A DNA stretch of 64,000 nt from Pseudarthrobacter oxydans (GCF_030812335.1 NZ_JAUSSN010000001.1:248001-312000), one strand, 5' to 3'; counted from the first letter of the stretch, positions 17,611 to 26,437 are shown. Translations and numbers: made by a program. Notes: a model not told the origin generated them from the letters alone.

Positions 17611-17652
17611 AAGAACCCCGGGAAATTAATGATTTCCCGGGGTTCTTTTTGT
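17611..17652 (+). terminator. Rho-independent terminator of tRNA-Leu
   Basis: A stem of about 16 bp (17611-17626 with 17631-17647, core CCCCGGGAAAT / ATTTCCCGGGG) is followed by TTCTTTTTGTTT. It starts 9 bp past the tRNA 3' end and is the cleanest intrinsic terminator in the window. Confidence 0.93.
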
Positions 17653-17825
17653 TTGCCCACGCGCAACCACGTTTCGCCCACGCGACTCCCGATCAGGCAA
17701 CCGCCGTGGGCGGCCTGTACGCATAGTAATCAACATGGCCTACATCGAATCTCGCAAGCGCTAACATTGCGGCACAGTGTTCCTCGTTCCTCCGGGAAAT
17801 CACGCCAGGAGCTCGAAGGGTCCCC

Positions 17826-18311
17826 TCAAGCCGGTGGCGCCCAGCTCTGCAGCTCGACGGCGTTGCCCTCAGGGTCGGTGACGTAGCACCAGGTGACCCG
17901 GCGCCCGTCAGCTGTCGTGAGCGTAACGACTTCGCCGATGGAGTTCCCGCCCTCATCGAGGACGCGGCGTCGAGCGGCGTGGACGTCCGTGACCGCGAAC
18001 GCGATATGGCGGAAGCCCGGCCGGTCGATGCCCGCTTCCGACGCTCCGTTCGTCGATGCGAACGTGTAAATCTCGAGCGTCGGGCCGCCATCGCCATGCC
18101 CGGGCAGGCGCAGATGCACGCCCTGAAGGGCAGCGTTCGGTACGGCGGTGCCGCGCTCGAGGTCTTGCCCCGAGTAGTCGCGCTCCGGCGGGACCCGTGT
18201 GCATCCGAAGAGACGCACGTACCAGTCGGAGAGGTGGCGCCAGTCGCGTGCGATCAGATTCGTGTGCCCGTATCGGGCGCCATCGATGGGCTTACTTGCG
18301 TCACCACTCAT
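17826..18311 (-). CDS. VOC-superfamily (glyoxalase/dioxygenase fold) protein
   Basis: The 161-residue protein contains paired beta-alpha-beta-beta-beta units. Candidate metal ligands are the His in GHTNLIARD, the Glu in TLEIYTF, the His in FRHIAFAV and the Glu in NAVELQSW. The ending VTDPEGNAVELQ is the standard VOC closing motif. Reaction and substrate cannot be inferred; relatives include lactoylglutathione lyases, resistance proteins and dioxygenases. It stands alone between the tRNA terminator and the TetR gene. Confidence 0.85.
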   Translation of the reverse strand: MSGDASKPIDGARYGHTNLIARDWRHLSDWYVRLFGCTRVPPERDYSGQDLERGTAVPNAALQGVHLRLPGHGDGGPTLEIYTFASTNGASEAGIDRPGFRHIAFAVTDVHAARRRVLDEGGNSIGEVVTLTTADGRRVTWCYVTDPEGNAVELQSWAPPA

Positions 18312-18488
18312 GGACGCATCGTACTCACTGCAGGCCCCGGAAAGAACCGGTGAATCGGCCGCTGCGGGCTCCCAATCTTCCCCCTTCCGGCTTCGTGTTC
18401 GGCGACGTCGTTGCGCTCCCGGGGAGGGCCCGTCCCTTGACGAAGGCGCGCCCCGGTCACGCCCCGTCGACGTCGGCGTGACGGGCGG

Positions 18489-19178
18489 TCAGCCGCGTAA
18501 CGTCCCAAAACGCGCGATCATCGCCTCCAGGCCCAGGTTGAACGCGACGTCGGCGGGTTTGTCGTAGCCTTCCAGGTCCTGCTGCTTGACGGCCGCGGTG
18601 AAGTTCGGCGTCGAGTCCGCCATGCTGCCGGAGTCAAAAATGTCCGCAGGCGCCGTGACGTCATAGGCCGAGCCGAAGATGAAGGACTCCAAGGCCACGA
18701 TCGCGGACACGATCAGCCCCTGCGGAAAACCCGCACGGCTGAACCCCGCGCTGACGGCCTCATACATGGCCAGCGTCTTGGGGGCATCGGTAACCGGGAG
18801 CACGGCGATCACCGGGATCAGCGGCGTGTGCTTGGAGAACACGTCGCGGTAACTCCAGGCCCAGCTGCGCACGGCCTGGTCCCACGGTTCGGCCTCGAAA
18901 TTGGACACATCAACGAAGGACGTCAGGTGGTCCTGGACCAGCACCAGGACGTCGCGTTTGGACGAGACATGGTTGTACAGGGCCGACGGCGCCACGTTCA
19001 GCGTCCGGGCCAGGGCAGCCATCGTGAAACCGTCATAGCCGCTCTTCCCGATGAGCTGCAGCGCCGCCGCCGTGATGCCGTCCTGGTCGAGGACAGCCGC
19101 CGCGGGCCGGCCCACCCGGCGGCGCGGCTTGGCGTCGTGGCGGTGCGGATCGGCAGGGGCGCTAGTTGGTGCCGGCAT
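18489..19178 (-). CDS. TetR/AcrR-family regulator, probably of the putrescine oxidase operon
   Basis: The 229-residue protein has an N-terminal TetR helix-turn-helix (AALQLIGKSGYDGFTMAALARTLNVAPSALYNHVSSKRDVLVL split over about residues 40-82) and an all-helical ligand domain with a TetR_C-type VALESFIFGSAYD region. It is divergent from the puo-usp-permease operon, with a palindrome at 19306-19326 between them. The ATG at 19178 is preferred because AAAGG lies 6 bases upstream; an ATG at 19217 is the alternative. The inducer is probably an amine. Confidence 0.88.
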   Translation of the reverse strand: MPAPTSAPADPHRHDAKPRRRVGRPAAAVLDQDGITAAALQLIGKSGYDGFTMAALARTLNVAPSALYNHVSSKRDVLVLVQDHLTSFVDVSNFEAEPWDQAVRSWAWSYRDVFSKHTPLIPVIAVLPVTDAPKTLAMYEAVSAGFSRAGFPQGLIVSAIVALESFIFGSAYDVTAPADIFDSGSMADSTPNFTAAVKQQDLEGYDKPADVAFNLGLEAMIARFGTLRG

Positions 19179-19305
19179 TGCTGGCCTTTCTGCGGTCGGT
19201 GTCCTGGATGCTCCCATTGTGCCCCCACTTTACGGGCACTTACCCGGCGAAATTTAGTGCTCAGGAGGTCTTCCCTGATGCTTCCGAAGGGTCTATAGTC
19301 TATCG

Positions 19306-19326
19306 TAAATGAACGGCATTCATTTA
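19306..19326. promoter_or_regulatory. Probable TetR operator before putrescine oxidase gene
   Basis: TAAATGAA and TTCATTTA are perfect 8-bp arms around cggca, 39 bp upstream of the puo ATG. A TATAGT-like -10 hexamer at 19294-19299 lies just upstream of it, so binding would block transcription of the operon. Confidence 0.7.
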
Positions 19327-19364
19327 GTGGTACGCATCACTACAGTGGCCACAGAGAGGACATC

Positions 19365-20774
19365 ATGCTGGAACTTGACCGCGACGTCGTCATCGTCGGA
19401 GCTGGCCCCGCCGGGCTGACCGCAGCACGGGAGCTGAAGAAGGCCGGCCTGAGCGTGGCCGTCCTGGAGGCGCGCGACCGTGTCGGCGGCCGCACCTGGA
19501 CCGACACGGTCGACGGAGCCATGCTGGAGATCGGCGGCCAGTGGGTCTCCCCGGACCAGACTGAATTACTGGCCCTCCTTGACGAGCTTGGCCTGCAGAC
19601 CTACTCCCGTTACCGCGACGGCAAATCCGTTTACATCGGCTCCGACGGCAGGCGCACCCTCTACACGGGCGCTACTTTCCCGGTCAGCGAAACCACCGCC
19701 GCCGAAATGGACAAGCTCACCGCCCTGCTGGATTCTCTCGCCGCCGAGATCGGCCCCACCGAACCGTGGGCGCACCCCAAGGCCCGCGAGCTGGACACCA
19801 TCTCCTTCCACCACTGGCTGCGGGAGAACTCCTCGGACGAGGAAGCCTGCAACAACATCGGGCTCTTCATTGCTGGCGGCATGCTGACCAAACCCGCCCA
19901 CGCCTTCTCCGCACTGCAGGCAGTGCTAATGGCAGCCTCCGCCGGATCCTTCACCCACCTCACCGACGAGGACTTCATCCTGGACAAGCGCGTCATCGGC
20001 GGAATGCAGCAGCTCTCCCTGCTGCTCGCCGCCGAACTGGGTGACGACGTCGTTCTGGACAGCCCGGTGCGCACCATCAACTGGACGCCGGCCTCCCCAG
20101 GAGTAATGGGAGAAAACACAGCCCACCAGGTGACCGCTGTTTCGGAGCGCGCCACCGTGAAGGCGCGCTTCGTCATCATGGCCGTGCCGCCGAACCTCTA
20201 CTCCCGGGTCTCCTTCAACCCGCCTCTGCCGCGCCGCCAGCACCAGATGCACCAGCACCAGTCACTCGGCCTGGTCATCAAGGTGCACGCCGTCTACAGC
20301 ACCCCGTTCTGGCGCGAGGACGGCCTCTCTGGAACCTGCTTCGGCGCCGGCGCCCTGGTCCAGGAGGTCTACGACAACACCAACCACGAGGACGCCCGCG
20401 GCACCCTGGTCGGCTTCGTCTCGGATGAGAAAGCCGATGCCATGTTCGAGCTCAGCGCCGAGGAACGCCGCCGGGCCATCCTCGAATCGATGGCCAGATT
20501 CCTGGGGGACAAGGCCCTCGAGCCGGAGGTCTACTACGAATCGGACTGGGGCTCTGAGGAGTGGACCCGCGGCGCCTATGCCTCCAGCTACGACCTCGGC
20601 GGACTGCACCGCTACGGCAAGGACCAGCACGCCCCTGTTGGCCCGATCTACTGGTCCTCCTCGGACCTCGCTGCCGAGGGCTACCAGCACGTCGACGGCG
20701 CGGTCCGGATGGGCCGCCAGACTGCGGCCCGGATCGTCGCAGCCGCAGACCGCAGCTCCGTGGCCTCCCATTAA
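19365..20774 (+). CDS. puo: Putrescine oxidase (flavin monoamine oxidase family)
   Basis: The 469-residue FAD enzyme oxidises putrescine to 4-aminobutanal, ammonia and H2O2. The FAD-binding N terminus is VVIVGAGPAGLTAARELKKAG...EARDRVGGRT. The stretches LEIGGQWVSPDQT, LFIAGGMLTKPAHAFSALQAVL and YESDWGSEEWTRGAYA, and the closing EGYQHVDGAVRMGRQTAA, agree closely with what I know of Rhodococcus and Micrococcus putrescine oxidases. A short insertion (WTPASPGVMGENTAHQ) around residue 240 is local. GAGAGGAC lies before the ATG. Followed by usp and an amine-type APC permease, it forms an uptake-plus-oxidation unit. Confidence 0.93.
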   Translation: MLELDRDVVIVGAGPAGLTAARELKKAGLSVAVLEARDRVGGRTWTDTVDGAMLEIGGQWVSPDQTELLALLDELGLQTYSRYRDGKSVYIGSDGRRTLYTGATFPVSETTAAEMDKLTALLDSLAAEIGPTEPWAHPKARELDTISFHHWLRENSSDEEACNNIGLFIAGGMLTKPAHAFSALQAVLMAASAGSFTHLTDEDFILDKRVIGGMQQLSLLLAAELGDDVVLDSPVRTINWTPASPGVMGENTAHQVTAVSERATVKARFVIMAVPPNLYSRVSFNPPLPRRQHQMHQHQSLGLVIKVHAVYSTPFWREDGLSGTCFGAGALVQEVYDNTNHEDARGTLVGFVSDEKADAMFELSAEERRRAILESMARFLGDKALEPEVYYESDWGSEEWTRGAYASSYDLGGLHRYGKDQHAPVGPIYWSSSDLAAEGYQHVDGAVRMGRQTAARIVAAADRSSVASH

Positions 20775-20819
20775 CCCGGACCTCCCACCCAACCCAACAG
20801 TTCAGAAAGGATCGGCCAG

Positions 20820-21731
20820 ATGCGTTACGTAGTGGGGTATTCAGCCAATGCCAGAGGCCACGATGCCGTTAATCTGGCCGTATCGCTGGCACGCGGCCGC
20901 GGTGCCAGCCTGGATCTCGTCCTGGTGGTGCCGGAAGTCCAGCAGTTCGGCGCCGCCCATGCGCCCAAGGCAGGCTTCGAGAACCTTCTGAACGAGCAGG
21001 CTCGCCAATGGCTTGACGAGGCCCTGGCTCTCGTCCCGGCCGACGTTCCGGCGCAAGCGCACATCCGCAGCGGCGACTCCGACGCTCACGCTCTCATCGA
21101 GGCGGCCGAGGAACTCGGGGCAGACGTCCTGGTCATCGGGGCCACCAGCAGCGGACTGTTCAAGCGGTTCACCATCGGTTCGGTGGCCAGCGCGCTCCTT
21201 CACGCGTCCACCGTTCCGGTGGCCCTGGCACCGCACGGCTACTACCGCCAGGAAGCCCTTACCCGGATCAGCTGCGGACTCGGTACCCGGGCGGGAGCAG
21301 AGAAGCTGCTCGACTTCGCCATCGGCATGGCGGCGAACCGGGCGGTCCCGCTGCGCGTGGTGTCGCTGCTCGCGCTCGACGGCGGCGACTCAACCGCCGC
21401 TACGGCCGCCCGAGAGTACGCGGAGAAGACCGTCGCGGCAGCGGCGCCCGTCAGCCCGTCGGGCGTCCAACTGGCGGCCAAGACGGAAGTCGTCGTCGCA
21501 CAGGGCCGGAGCATCGAGGAGGCCGTGGACGGCCTCGATTGGGAAGACGGCGAGGTCCTGGTCATCGGGTCGAGCCGGCTGGCCCAGGGCCGCTCCATCT
21601 TCCTGGGCAGCACGGCCAGCCGGATCCTCCGCGCCCTGCCCGTGCCGATGCTCGTGGTGCCAAGCGGCTACGAACTCAAGCACCAGAACCACCCAACGTC
21701 GAACGACACGTCAGGAGAGGCACCCCAATGA
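20820..21731 (+). CDS. Universal stress protein, two tandem UspA domains
   Basis: The 303-residue protein has two Usp domains. Both keep the nucleotide-binding glycine pattern: GATSSGLFKRFTIGSVASALL (about 118-140) and GSSRLAQGRSIFLGSTASRIL (about 245-265), each followed by VPVALAP or VPMLVVP. It is probably ATP-binding and cytoplasmic. Lying between the oxidase and the permease, and overlapping the permease start by 4 bp (ATGA), it may help cope with H2O2 or aldehyde from putrescine oxidation; that link is inference. Confidence 0.92.
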   Translation: MRYVVGYSANARGHDAVNLAVSLARGRGASLDLVLVVPEVQQFGAAHAPKAGFENLLNEQARQWLDEALALVPADVPAQAHIRSGDSDAHALIEAAEELGADVLVIGATSSGLFKRFTIGSVASALLHASTVPVALAPHGYYRQEALTRISCGLGTRAGAEKLLDFAIGMAANRAVPLRVVSLLALDGGDSTAATAAREYAEKTVAAAAPVSPSGVQLAAKTEVVVAQGRSIEEAVDGLDWEDGEVLVIGSSRLAQGRSIFLGSTASRILRALPVPMLVVPSGYELKHQNHPTSNDTSGEAPQ

Positions 21732-23251
21732 GTACCGAACACGCGGCGGCCAAGGCCTCGCACGACACCCACGCAGGACTGAGCGCCAAGGGCCTCAAAG
21801 CCGGATCGGTAGGCCTGATCGGCGCCGTCGTCATCGGCGTGTCCTGCATCGCCCCGGCGTACACGCTGACCGCGGCCCTGGGCCCGACGGTCGCCGAAGT
21901 CGGCGTCCAACTGCCGGCCATCTTCCTGGTGGGCTTCATTCCGATGCTGCTCGTCGCGTTCGGCTACCGGGAACTGAACAACGCCATGCCCGACGCCGGA
22001 ACCTCCTTCACCTGGGCCTCCCGCGCCTTCGGGCCCTGGATCGGCTGGATGGGCGGCTGGGGACTGATCGCCGCGACGATCATTGTGTTGTCCAACCTGG
22101 CCGCCGTGGCCGTGGACTTCTTCTACCTCATGCTGGCCCAGCTGTTCGGCAACCCCGAACTGGCTGACCTGACCCTGAACCTGCCGCTGAACATCGCCAC
22201 TACCTTGGTGTTCATTGCGCTGGCCTGCTGGATCTCCTACCGCGGCATGGAAACCACCAAGGGCGTGCAGTACGTGCTGGTCGCATTCCAGCTCTTCGTG
22301 CTCGGCTGGTTTGCCGTCGCCGCCTTCAGCCACGTCGCCAACGGCACTGCCTTCGATGCCACCGCGATCAGCCCCGAGTGGTTCAACCCGTTCGCCGTCG
22401 AATCCTTCTCGGCCTTCGCTGCCGGCGTCTCCCTCTCGATCTTCATCTACTGGGGCTGGGACGTGACCCTGACCATGAACGAGGAAACCCGCAATCCGGA
22501 GAAGACCCCGGGCCGCGCGGCCACCGTCACCGTGCTGGTCATCGTGATCATCTACATGACCGTCGCACTGGCCACCCTGTCCTACGCCGGCATCGGCCAG
22601 GAAGGCCTGGGCGCCGGAAACCCGGAAAACCAGGGCAGCATCTTCGCTGTCCTCGCCGGACCGGTCATGGGCCCGTTCGCCATCCTGATGTCCCTGTCCA
22701 TCCTGAGCAGCTCGGCCGCGTCCCTGCAGTCGACGTTCGTCTCACCGGCCCGGACGCTGCTGGCGATGGGCCACTACAAGGCGCTGCCGACCAAGTTCGG
22801 CCGGATCAGCCCCACCTTCAAGTCCCCGAGCTACGCCACCATCGCGGCGGCCATCGCCGCGGCGGGGTTCTACGTCATCACCCGGACCACGTCCGAGAAC
22901 GCGTTGTGGGACACTATCACCGCACTCGGCATGATGATCTGCTTCTACTACGGCATCACCGCCCTGGCCTGCGTCTGGTTCTTCCGGAGCGAGGCCTTCA
23001 GCGGGGCACAGGCATTCTTCTTCAAGTTCCTCGCCCCGCTCCTGGGCGGCGTCATCCTGCTGGTGATGTTCGTCAAGACCGCCTATGACTCCATGGACCC
23101 GGCATACGGTTCCGGATCATCCGTCGGCGGCATTGGCCTCGTGTTCATCCTGGGTATGGGCGTGATCCTGCTGGGCGTCGTGCTCATGCTGGTCATGGCC
23201 AAGATCCGCCCGGAGTTCTTCAAGGGCAAGGTCCTGCCCACGGGGTACTAG
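21728..23251 (+). CDS. APC-superfamily amino acid/polyamine permease
   Basis: The 507-residue permease has about 12 hydrophobic segments. The APC signature VGLIGAVVIGVSCIAPAYTLTAALGP (first helix) and the GWMGGWGLIAATIIVLSNLA region are visible, as is WGWDVTLTMNEETRNPEKTPGRA in the helix 6-loop region. The likely cargo is putrescine or another amine, from operon context only. The start at 21728 is the ATG that overlaps the usp stop; the open frame continues upstream to 21539 inside usp without meaning. The C terminus is short and cytoplasmic. Confidence 0.92.
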   Translation: MSTEHAAAKASHDTHAGLSAKGLKAGSVGLIGAVVIGVSCIAPAYTLTAALGPTVAEVGVQLPAIFLVGFIPMLLVAFGYRELNNAMPDAGTSFTWASRAFGPWIGWMGGWGLIAATIIVLSNLAAVAVDFFYLMLAQLFGNPELADLTLNLPLNIATTLVFIALACWISYRGMETTKGVQYVLVAFQLFVLGWFAVAAFSHVANGTAFDATAISPEWFNPFAVESFSAFAAGVSLSIFIYWGWDVTLTMNEETRNPEKTPGRAATVTVLVIVIIYMTVALATLSYAGIGQEGLGAGNPENQGSIFAVLAGPVMGPFAILMSLSILSSSAASLQSTFVSPARTLLAMGHYKALPTKFGRISPTFKSPSYATIAAAIAAAGFYVITRTTSENALWDTITALGMMICFYYGITALACVWFFRSEAFSGAQAFFFKFLAPLLGGVILLVMFVKTAYDSMDPAYGSGSSVGGIGLVFILGMGVILLGVVLMLVMAKIRPEFFKGKVLPTGY

Positions 23252-23315
23252 GGCCGGGTACCAGGTCCGCGCCGCACCACACCGGGAAGGTCCTTCTTCC
23301 GCTAGCCGCTGGAAA

Positions 23316-23329
23316 GTAAGCAAACTTAC
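23316..23329. promoter_or_regulatory. Short palindrome upstream of the PPOX-fold gene
   Basis: GTAAG and CTTAC flank caaa, about 58 bp before the start at 23387. It sits where a promoter would be expected (caataggct follows as a weak -10). Possible regulator site. Confidence 0.4.
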
Positions 23330-23386
23330 CAATAGGCTGGCGGGAGGGGGACTTTCCCCCGTTCGGAACCAGAACGAGGTGACAGC

Positions 23387-23869
23387 ATGTCGGACGCAGA
23401 AAACATCAGCAAAGTTACGGACATCATCAACGATTCGCGGATCGGGATGTTCACTACCGTCAACGAATCGGGCGCTCTGGTCAGCCGGCCGCTGGCCGTC
23501 CAGGATGTGAGGGACGACGGCGACATGTGGTTCTTCACGTCCGCCAACACTTCCCAGGTGGCCCATGTCCGGGCGCACCCGCGCGTCAACGTCTCCTTCG
23601 GCAAACGCACGGAATGGGTGTCCGTGGCCGGAACGGCCGAAGTCGTCACCGACCGCCAGAAGATCCACGAGCTTTGGAACCAGATGGTCGAGGCCTGGTT
23701 CCCGGACGGCCCGGATACCCCGGAGGTGGTCCTGCTGCACGTCGATTCCGACTCCGCCGAATACTGGACCAGCCCGGGCGGAACCGCAGCGACGGTGCTG
23801 CAGTGGGTCAAGTCCAAGGTCACGCACAGCCGGGTCAGCGTGGGCGAAAGCGGCACGGTCGAACTGTAG
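23387..23869 (+). CDS. Pyridoxamine 5'-phosphate oxidase-fold protein (general stress protein 26 type)
   Basis: The 160-residue split-barrel protein binds flavin in its relatives. RIGMFTTVNESGALVSRPLAVQDV (about 17-40) and DGDMWFFTSANTSQVAHVRAHPRVNVSF (about 45-72) are the characteristic strands. GTAEVVTDRQKIHELW and the YWTSPGGTAATVLQWVKSK end match the COG3871 stress-protein group rather than true PNPOx enzymes. The reaction is unknown. AACGAGGTGAC precedes the ATG. It is monocistronic. Confidence 0.88.
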   Translation: MSDAENISKVTDIINDSRIGMFTTVNESGALVSRPLAVQDVRDDGDMWFFTSANTSQVAHVRAHPRVNVSFGKRTEWVSVAGTAEVVTDRQKIHELWNQMVEAWFPDGPDTPEVVLLHVDSDSAEYWTSPGGTAATVLQWVKSKVTHSRVSVGESGTVEL

Positions 23870-23947
23870 GTCCTGGCAAGCGCGGGGGTGCCGGCGTCGG
23901 CCTGCTGCGATCTCCGAGGGTGGGGGTTATTGCTGAGATGCGCGCTT

Positions 23948-24580
23948 TCAGCCCTTGGCCGGATCCACCCTGGACAGTCCGGCGGGCCGGGCCGGAGTGT
24001 CCTGGCCGACACCGGCGGCCTGTTCGGCCTCGGCGAGGGCCTGTTCCAGCCGGTCAACCGCCGGGGCATAACCGGCGTCCGTCCCGCCACGAAGCTGCTC
24101 CGCGGCCTTCATTGCCCGGATCAGGGCGGCCGTCTCCGGCTGCCGCGGGTCACTCATGGCGGGATAATCGATGCTGTGCGCCGGGTCCAGTTCGTAGCGC
24201 TGCCAGCGGGCCAGGGCGCGGCGGTGCCGGGCCGCGGCTGCCTCGTTACTGGCCGCTATGTCCCGGGAAATCCGGCGGGCCTCGCTCCGGCTGAAAACCT
24301 TGGGAGTCCAGAAGTAGGAGGCGGCGGCCGCGGCCACGGCGAGAACACCAAGCAGCAGTCCGGCCCACGGTGCCGCCAGGGCCGGGAGGATCACGGCCGG
24401 CGCCACGATGGCGAGTCCGGCGAAGACGTCCCAGAACACGGCATCGGGCAGGCCATCGCTGGCGGCGGCCACATGCTTCCGGACGAGATAGACCGAGGCT
24501 CCGGACGCGCACACGACGACGACGGCCAGGGCCAGCAATTGCCAGAGCGCGAAGGGGGCGGACTCGAACAGGGACGGCAT
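23948..24580 (-). CDS. Membrane protein with cytoplasmic helical tail, function unknown
   Basis: I do not recognise a family for these 210 residues. The first half has three hydrophobic segments (about 11-33, 46-66 and 68-90: LWQLLALAVVVVCASGASVYLV, DVFAGLAIVAPAVILPALAAP, WAGLLLGVLAVAAAAASYFW). The second half is charged and helical (SRSEARRISRDIAASNEAAAARHRRALARWQRYEL, broken by HSIDYPAMSDPRQPETAALIRAMKAAEQL). The tail may be cytoplasmic and oligomeric. It is single-gene, between a PPOX protein and a VOC protein. Codon use looks native. Confidence 0.7.
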   Translation of the reverse strand: MPSLFESAPFALWQLLALAVVVVCASGASVYLVRKHVAAASDGLPDAVFWDVFAGLAIVAPAVILPALAAPWAGLLLGVLAVAAAAASYFWTPKVFSRSEARRISRDIAASNEAAAARHRRALARWQRYELDPAHSIDYPAMSDPRQPETAALIRAMKAAEQLRGGTDAGYAPAVDRLEQALAEAEQAAGVGQDTPARPAGLSRVDPAKG

Positions 24581-24736
24581 TCCAACACCTCCAGGGATCC
24601 GGCCCGGACGGGCACGGTTCCGCTGATTCCATTGGAGTCCATTGGAGGAGGGCCGTCAATAGCCCGGAACGGTGCGGGAGCCCGCCGCGGCCGGACCGGT
24701 TCACAGCAGGACCCGCCCCGGCGTAGCCTAGGGCCC

Positions 24737-25120
24737 ATGCGACTGAAAATGTGCAGCATCCACGTCAGGGACCCCGCCGCCGCTTTCGAGTTCTACACCG
24801 GAATCCTGGGCTTTGAGAGCCTCCTGGCCATGCCGGAGCACAACCTCTACATCGTGAAGGACCCGGCCGGGTCCGGCGGTGGATCAGTCGGGCTCCTGCT
24901 GGAGCCCAGCGACAACCCGGTCGGGGCCGCCTACATGAACGGATGCCACGACGCCGGGCTGCCCGCGATCGTCCTGGGCGTGACCGATGTCCGGGCGGAG
25001 TACAAACGGCTCGCGGGCAAGGGCGTGATCTTCCAGGGCGAACCATCCGTTGGTCCCGGCGGCACCACGGCGGTGTTCGACGACGGGTGCGGCAACTTCG
25101 TTCAGCTCCACCAGGACTGA
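24737..25120 (+). CDS. Small VOC-superfamily protein
   Basis: The 127-residue protein opens LKMCSIHVRDPAAAFEFYTGILGFE, the standard VOC first strand and helix, with a candidate metal ligand His, and ends in TTAVFDDGCGNFVQLHQD. The middle (VGLLLEPSDNPVGAAYM) carries a Glu at the second-ligand position. The start is the ATG at 24737; the long open frame upstream (from 23888) runs antisense to the membrane protein gene and is not coding. Its activity is unknown. A G/C hairpin at 25128-25146 follows. Confidence 0.88.
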   Translation: MRLKMCSIHVRDPAAAFEFYTGILGFESLLAMPEHNLYIVKDPAGSGGGSVGLLLEPSDNPVGAAYMNGCHDAGLPAIVLGVTDVRAEYKRLAGKGVIFQGEPSVGPGGTTAVFDDGCGNFVQLHQD

Positions 25121-25127
25121 GGGGGCC

Positions 25128-25146
25128 GCCCCCTGGACCGGGGGGC
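25128..25146. terminator. GC hairpin between convergent genes
   Basis: GCCCCC pairs with GGGGGC over a short loop, 8 bp past the VOC stop and 22 bp past the convergent DUF5997-like stop. It has no U-tract; assignment is tentative. Confidence 0.4.
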
Positions 25147-25167
25147 GTGCCCTGAAGGCAGCCGCGG

Positions 25168-25572
25168 CTACTCGGCCGCGGTGCGTGCCTGCTTGGCGTC
25201 CTTCTTCGCAGCCTCGTCCTTGACCCGCTGGGCCTCGGCGCGGACGGCAGCGTGAGTGGAGCGTTCGGCGACCAGCCACGCCGGGGGGGCCTGCAGCAGC
25301 GCGGTGATTTCCGCCGTCGTCAGCGCTTCCTCGACGCCGCCGCGGGCCAGGCCGCTGATGGAGACGTTGAGCTTCTGCGCTACCACCGGGCGGGGGTGCG
25401 GGCCGTTGCGGCGGAGTTCGGCAAGCCACTCCGGCGGGTTGGCCTGGAGTTCGGCGAAATCGGCGCGGCTGATGACCGAATCCTGGAACTCCTGGGGTGT
25501 TGCGGGCAGGTAGATGCCAAGCTTCTTGGCAACGGTGGCCGGCTTCATGGACTGGGAGTTTGCAGAGGTCAT
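25168..25572 (-). CDS. DUF5997-like small protein
   Basis: The 134-residue soluble protein opens SMKPATVAKKLGIYLPATPQEFQD and contains WLAELRRNGPHPRPVVAQKLNVSISGLARGGV and ALTTAEITALLQAPPAWLVAER. I associate this pattern with the actinobacterial DUF5997 family, by memory rather than by search. No catalytic motif stands out. The C terminus is a charged Ala/Lys helix. It is divergent from a free-standing LysR effector domain, with about 90 bp between starts, and the pair may be functionally linked. Confidence 0.75.
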   Translation of the reverse strand: MTSANSQSMKPATVAKKLGIYLPATPQEFQDSVISRADFAELQANPPEWLAELRRNGPHPRPVVAQKLNVSISGLARGGVEEALTTAEITALLQAPPAWLVAERSTHAAVRAEAQRVKDEAAKKDAKQARTAAE

Positions 25573-25662
25573 GCTTCAAGGGTATCCGGCCAGAGGCTGG
25601 CTGGGCACCGGCACTGAGCACTGACACCCGCCGTGCGCCGGGCCGGGCGGTACTGTGAACAT

Positions 25663-26415
25663 GTGTCCGCAGCAGAAGAAACACCCCAGACCCCCGACGA
25701 AACCGCCGCCGTCCCGGCCGAAGATGCCGTGCGGGAGCTGCGTTTTGCCTACGTCGCCGGCGTGACGCCCGGCAAGTGGACCCGGCGCTGGGAAGAGCGG
25801 ATGCCCGATGTTCCGCTGCGCTCCTTTATGTCCGAGGAGGGCGCCCAGCTCAGCGTGCTGCGCGACGGTTCCGCGGACCTGAGCTTCGTCCGGCTGCCGG
25901 TGGACCGCGAAGGCCTCAGCGTTATCCCCCTGTATGAGGAACAATCCGTGGTGGTGGCACCCAAGGGGCACGAGATTTCCGTGTTCGAGGAGGTGGCCTT
26001 CGCCGACCTGTCCAACGAGACCTTCCTGGATGTCGCCGAACTCGGCGGACCGGAGATGGCCCTGCAGGTCGTGGCCTCGGGGGCCGGCCTGGTGATCCTG
26101 CCGATGTCAGTGGCCCGCCACTTCAACGTCAAAGGCACCGTGGCGCGCCAGCTCACCGGCGCCCCGACGACGGAGATCGCCGTGGCCTGGCCCAGCGACA
26201 GCACGGACGAAGTGATCGAGGAGTTCATCGGGATTGTCCGCGGCCGGACCGCCGCGAGCTCCCGCCAGCCCTCCGCCCAGCAGGAAAAGCCCAAAAAGGA
26301 ACCGAAGCCGGACCGGCGCGGTCCCGCGGTCAAGAAGCCCAAGGTGGCGCAGCGCTACGCGCCCAACCCGGACAAGGGCCGCGGCAAGGGGTCACGGAAA
26401 AAGGGCAAGCGCTAG
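25663..26415 (+). CDS. Free-standing LysR-type substrate-binding domain with basic tail
   Basis: The protein has about 250 residues. Residues about 25-190 are a LysR effector-binding fold (LRFAYVAGVTPGKWTRRWEERMP, DGSADLSFVRLPVDREGLSVIPLYEEQSVVVAPKGHEI, VASGAGLVILPMSVARHF). The N-terminal winged helix that LysR regulators need for DNA binding is absent. The last 50 residues are extremely basic and Pro-rich (KPKKEPKPDRRG, KGRGKGSRKKGKR), which could bind nucleic acid non-specifically. A GTG at 25663 is preferred; a frame start at 25633 is possible. It is divergent from the DUF5997-like gene. Confidence 0.82.
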   Translation: MSAAEETPQTPDETAAVPAEDAVRELRFAYVAGVTPGKWTRRWEERMPDVPLRSFMSEEGAQLSVLRDGSADLSFVRLPVDREGLSVIPLYEEQSVVVAPKGHEISVFEEVAFADLSNETFLDVAELGGPEMALQVVASGAGLVILPMSVARHFNVKGTVARQLTGAPTTEIAVAWPSDSTDEVIEEFIGIVRGRTAASSRQPSAQQEKPKKEPKPDRRGPAVKKPKVAQRYAPNPDKGRGKGSRKKGKR

Positions 26416-26437
26416 GACGCCGCCCGGCCCGGAAGGG

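Noticed and set aside
17519..17652. Integration site (attB/attL) at the tRNA-Leu 3' end
   Set aside because: No integrase gene and no second copy of the tRNA 3' end is seen nearby; the sequence after it is a normal intrinsic terminator.
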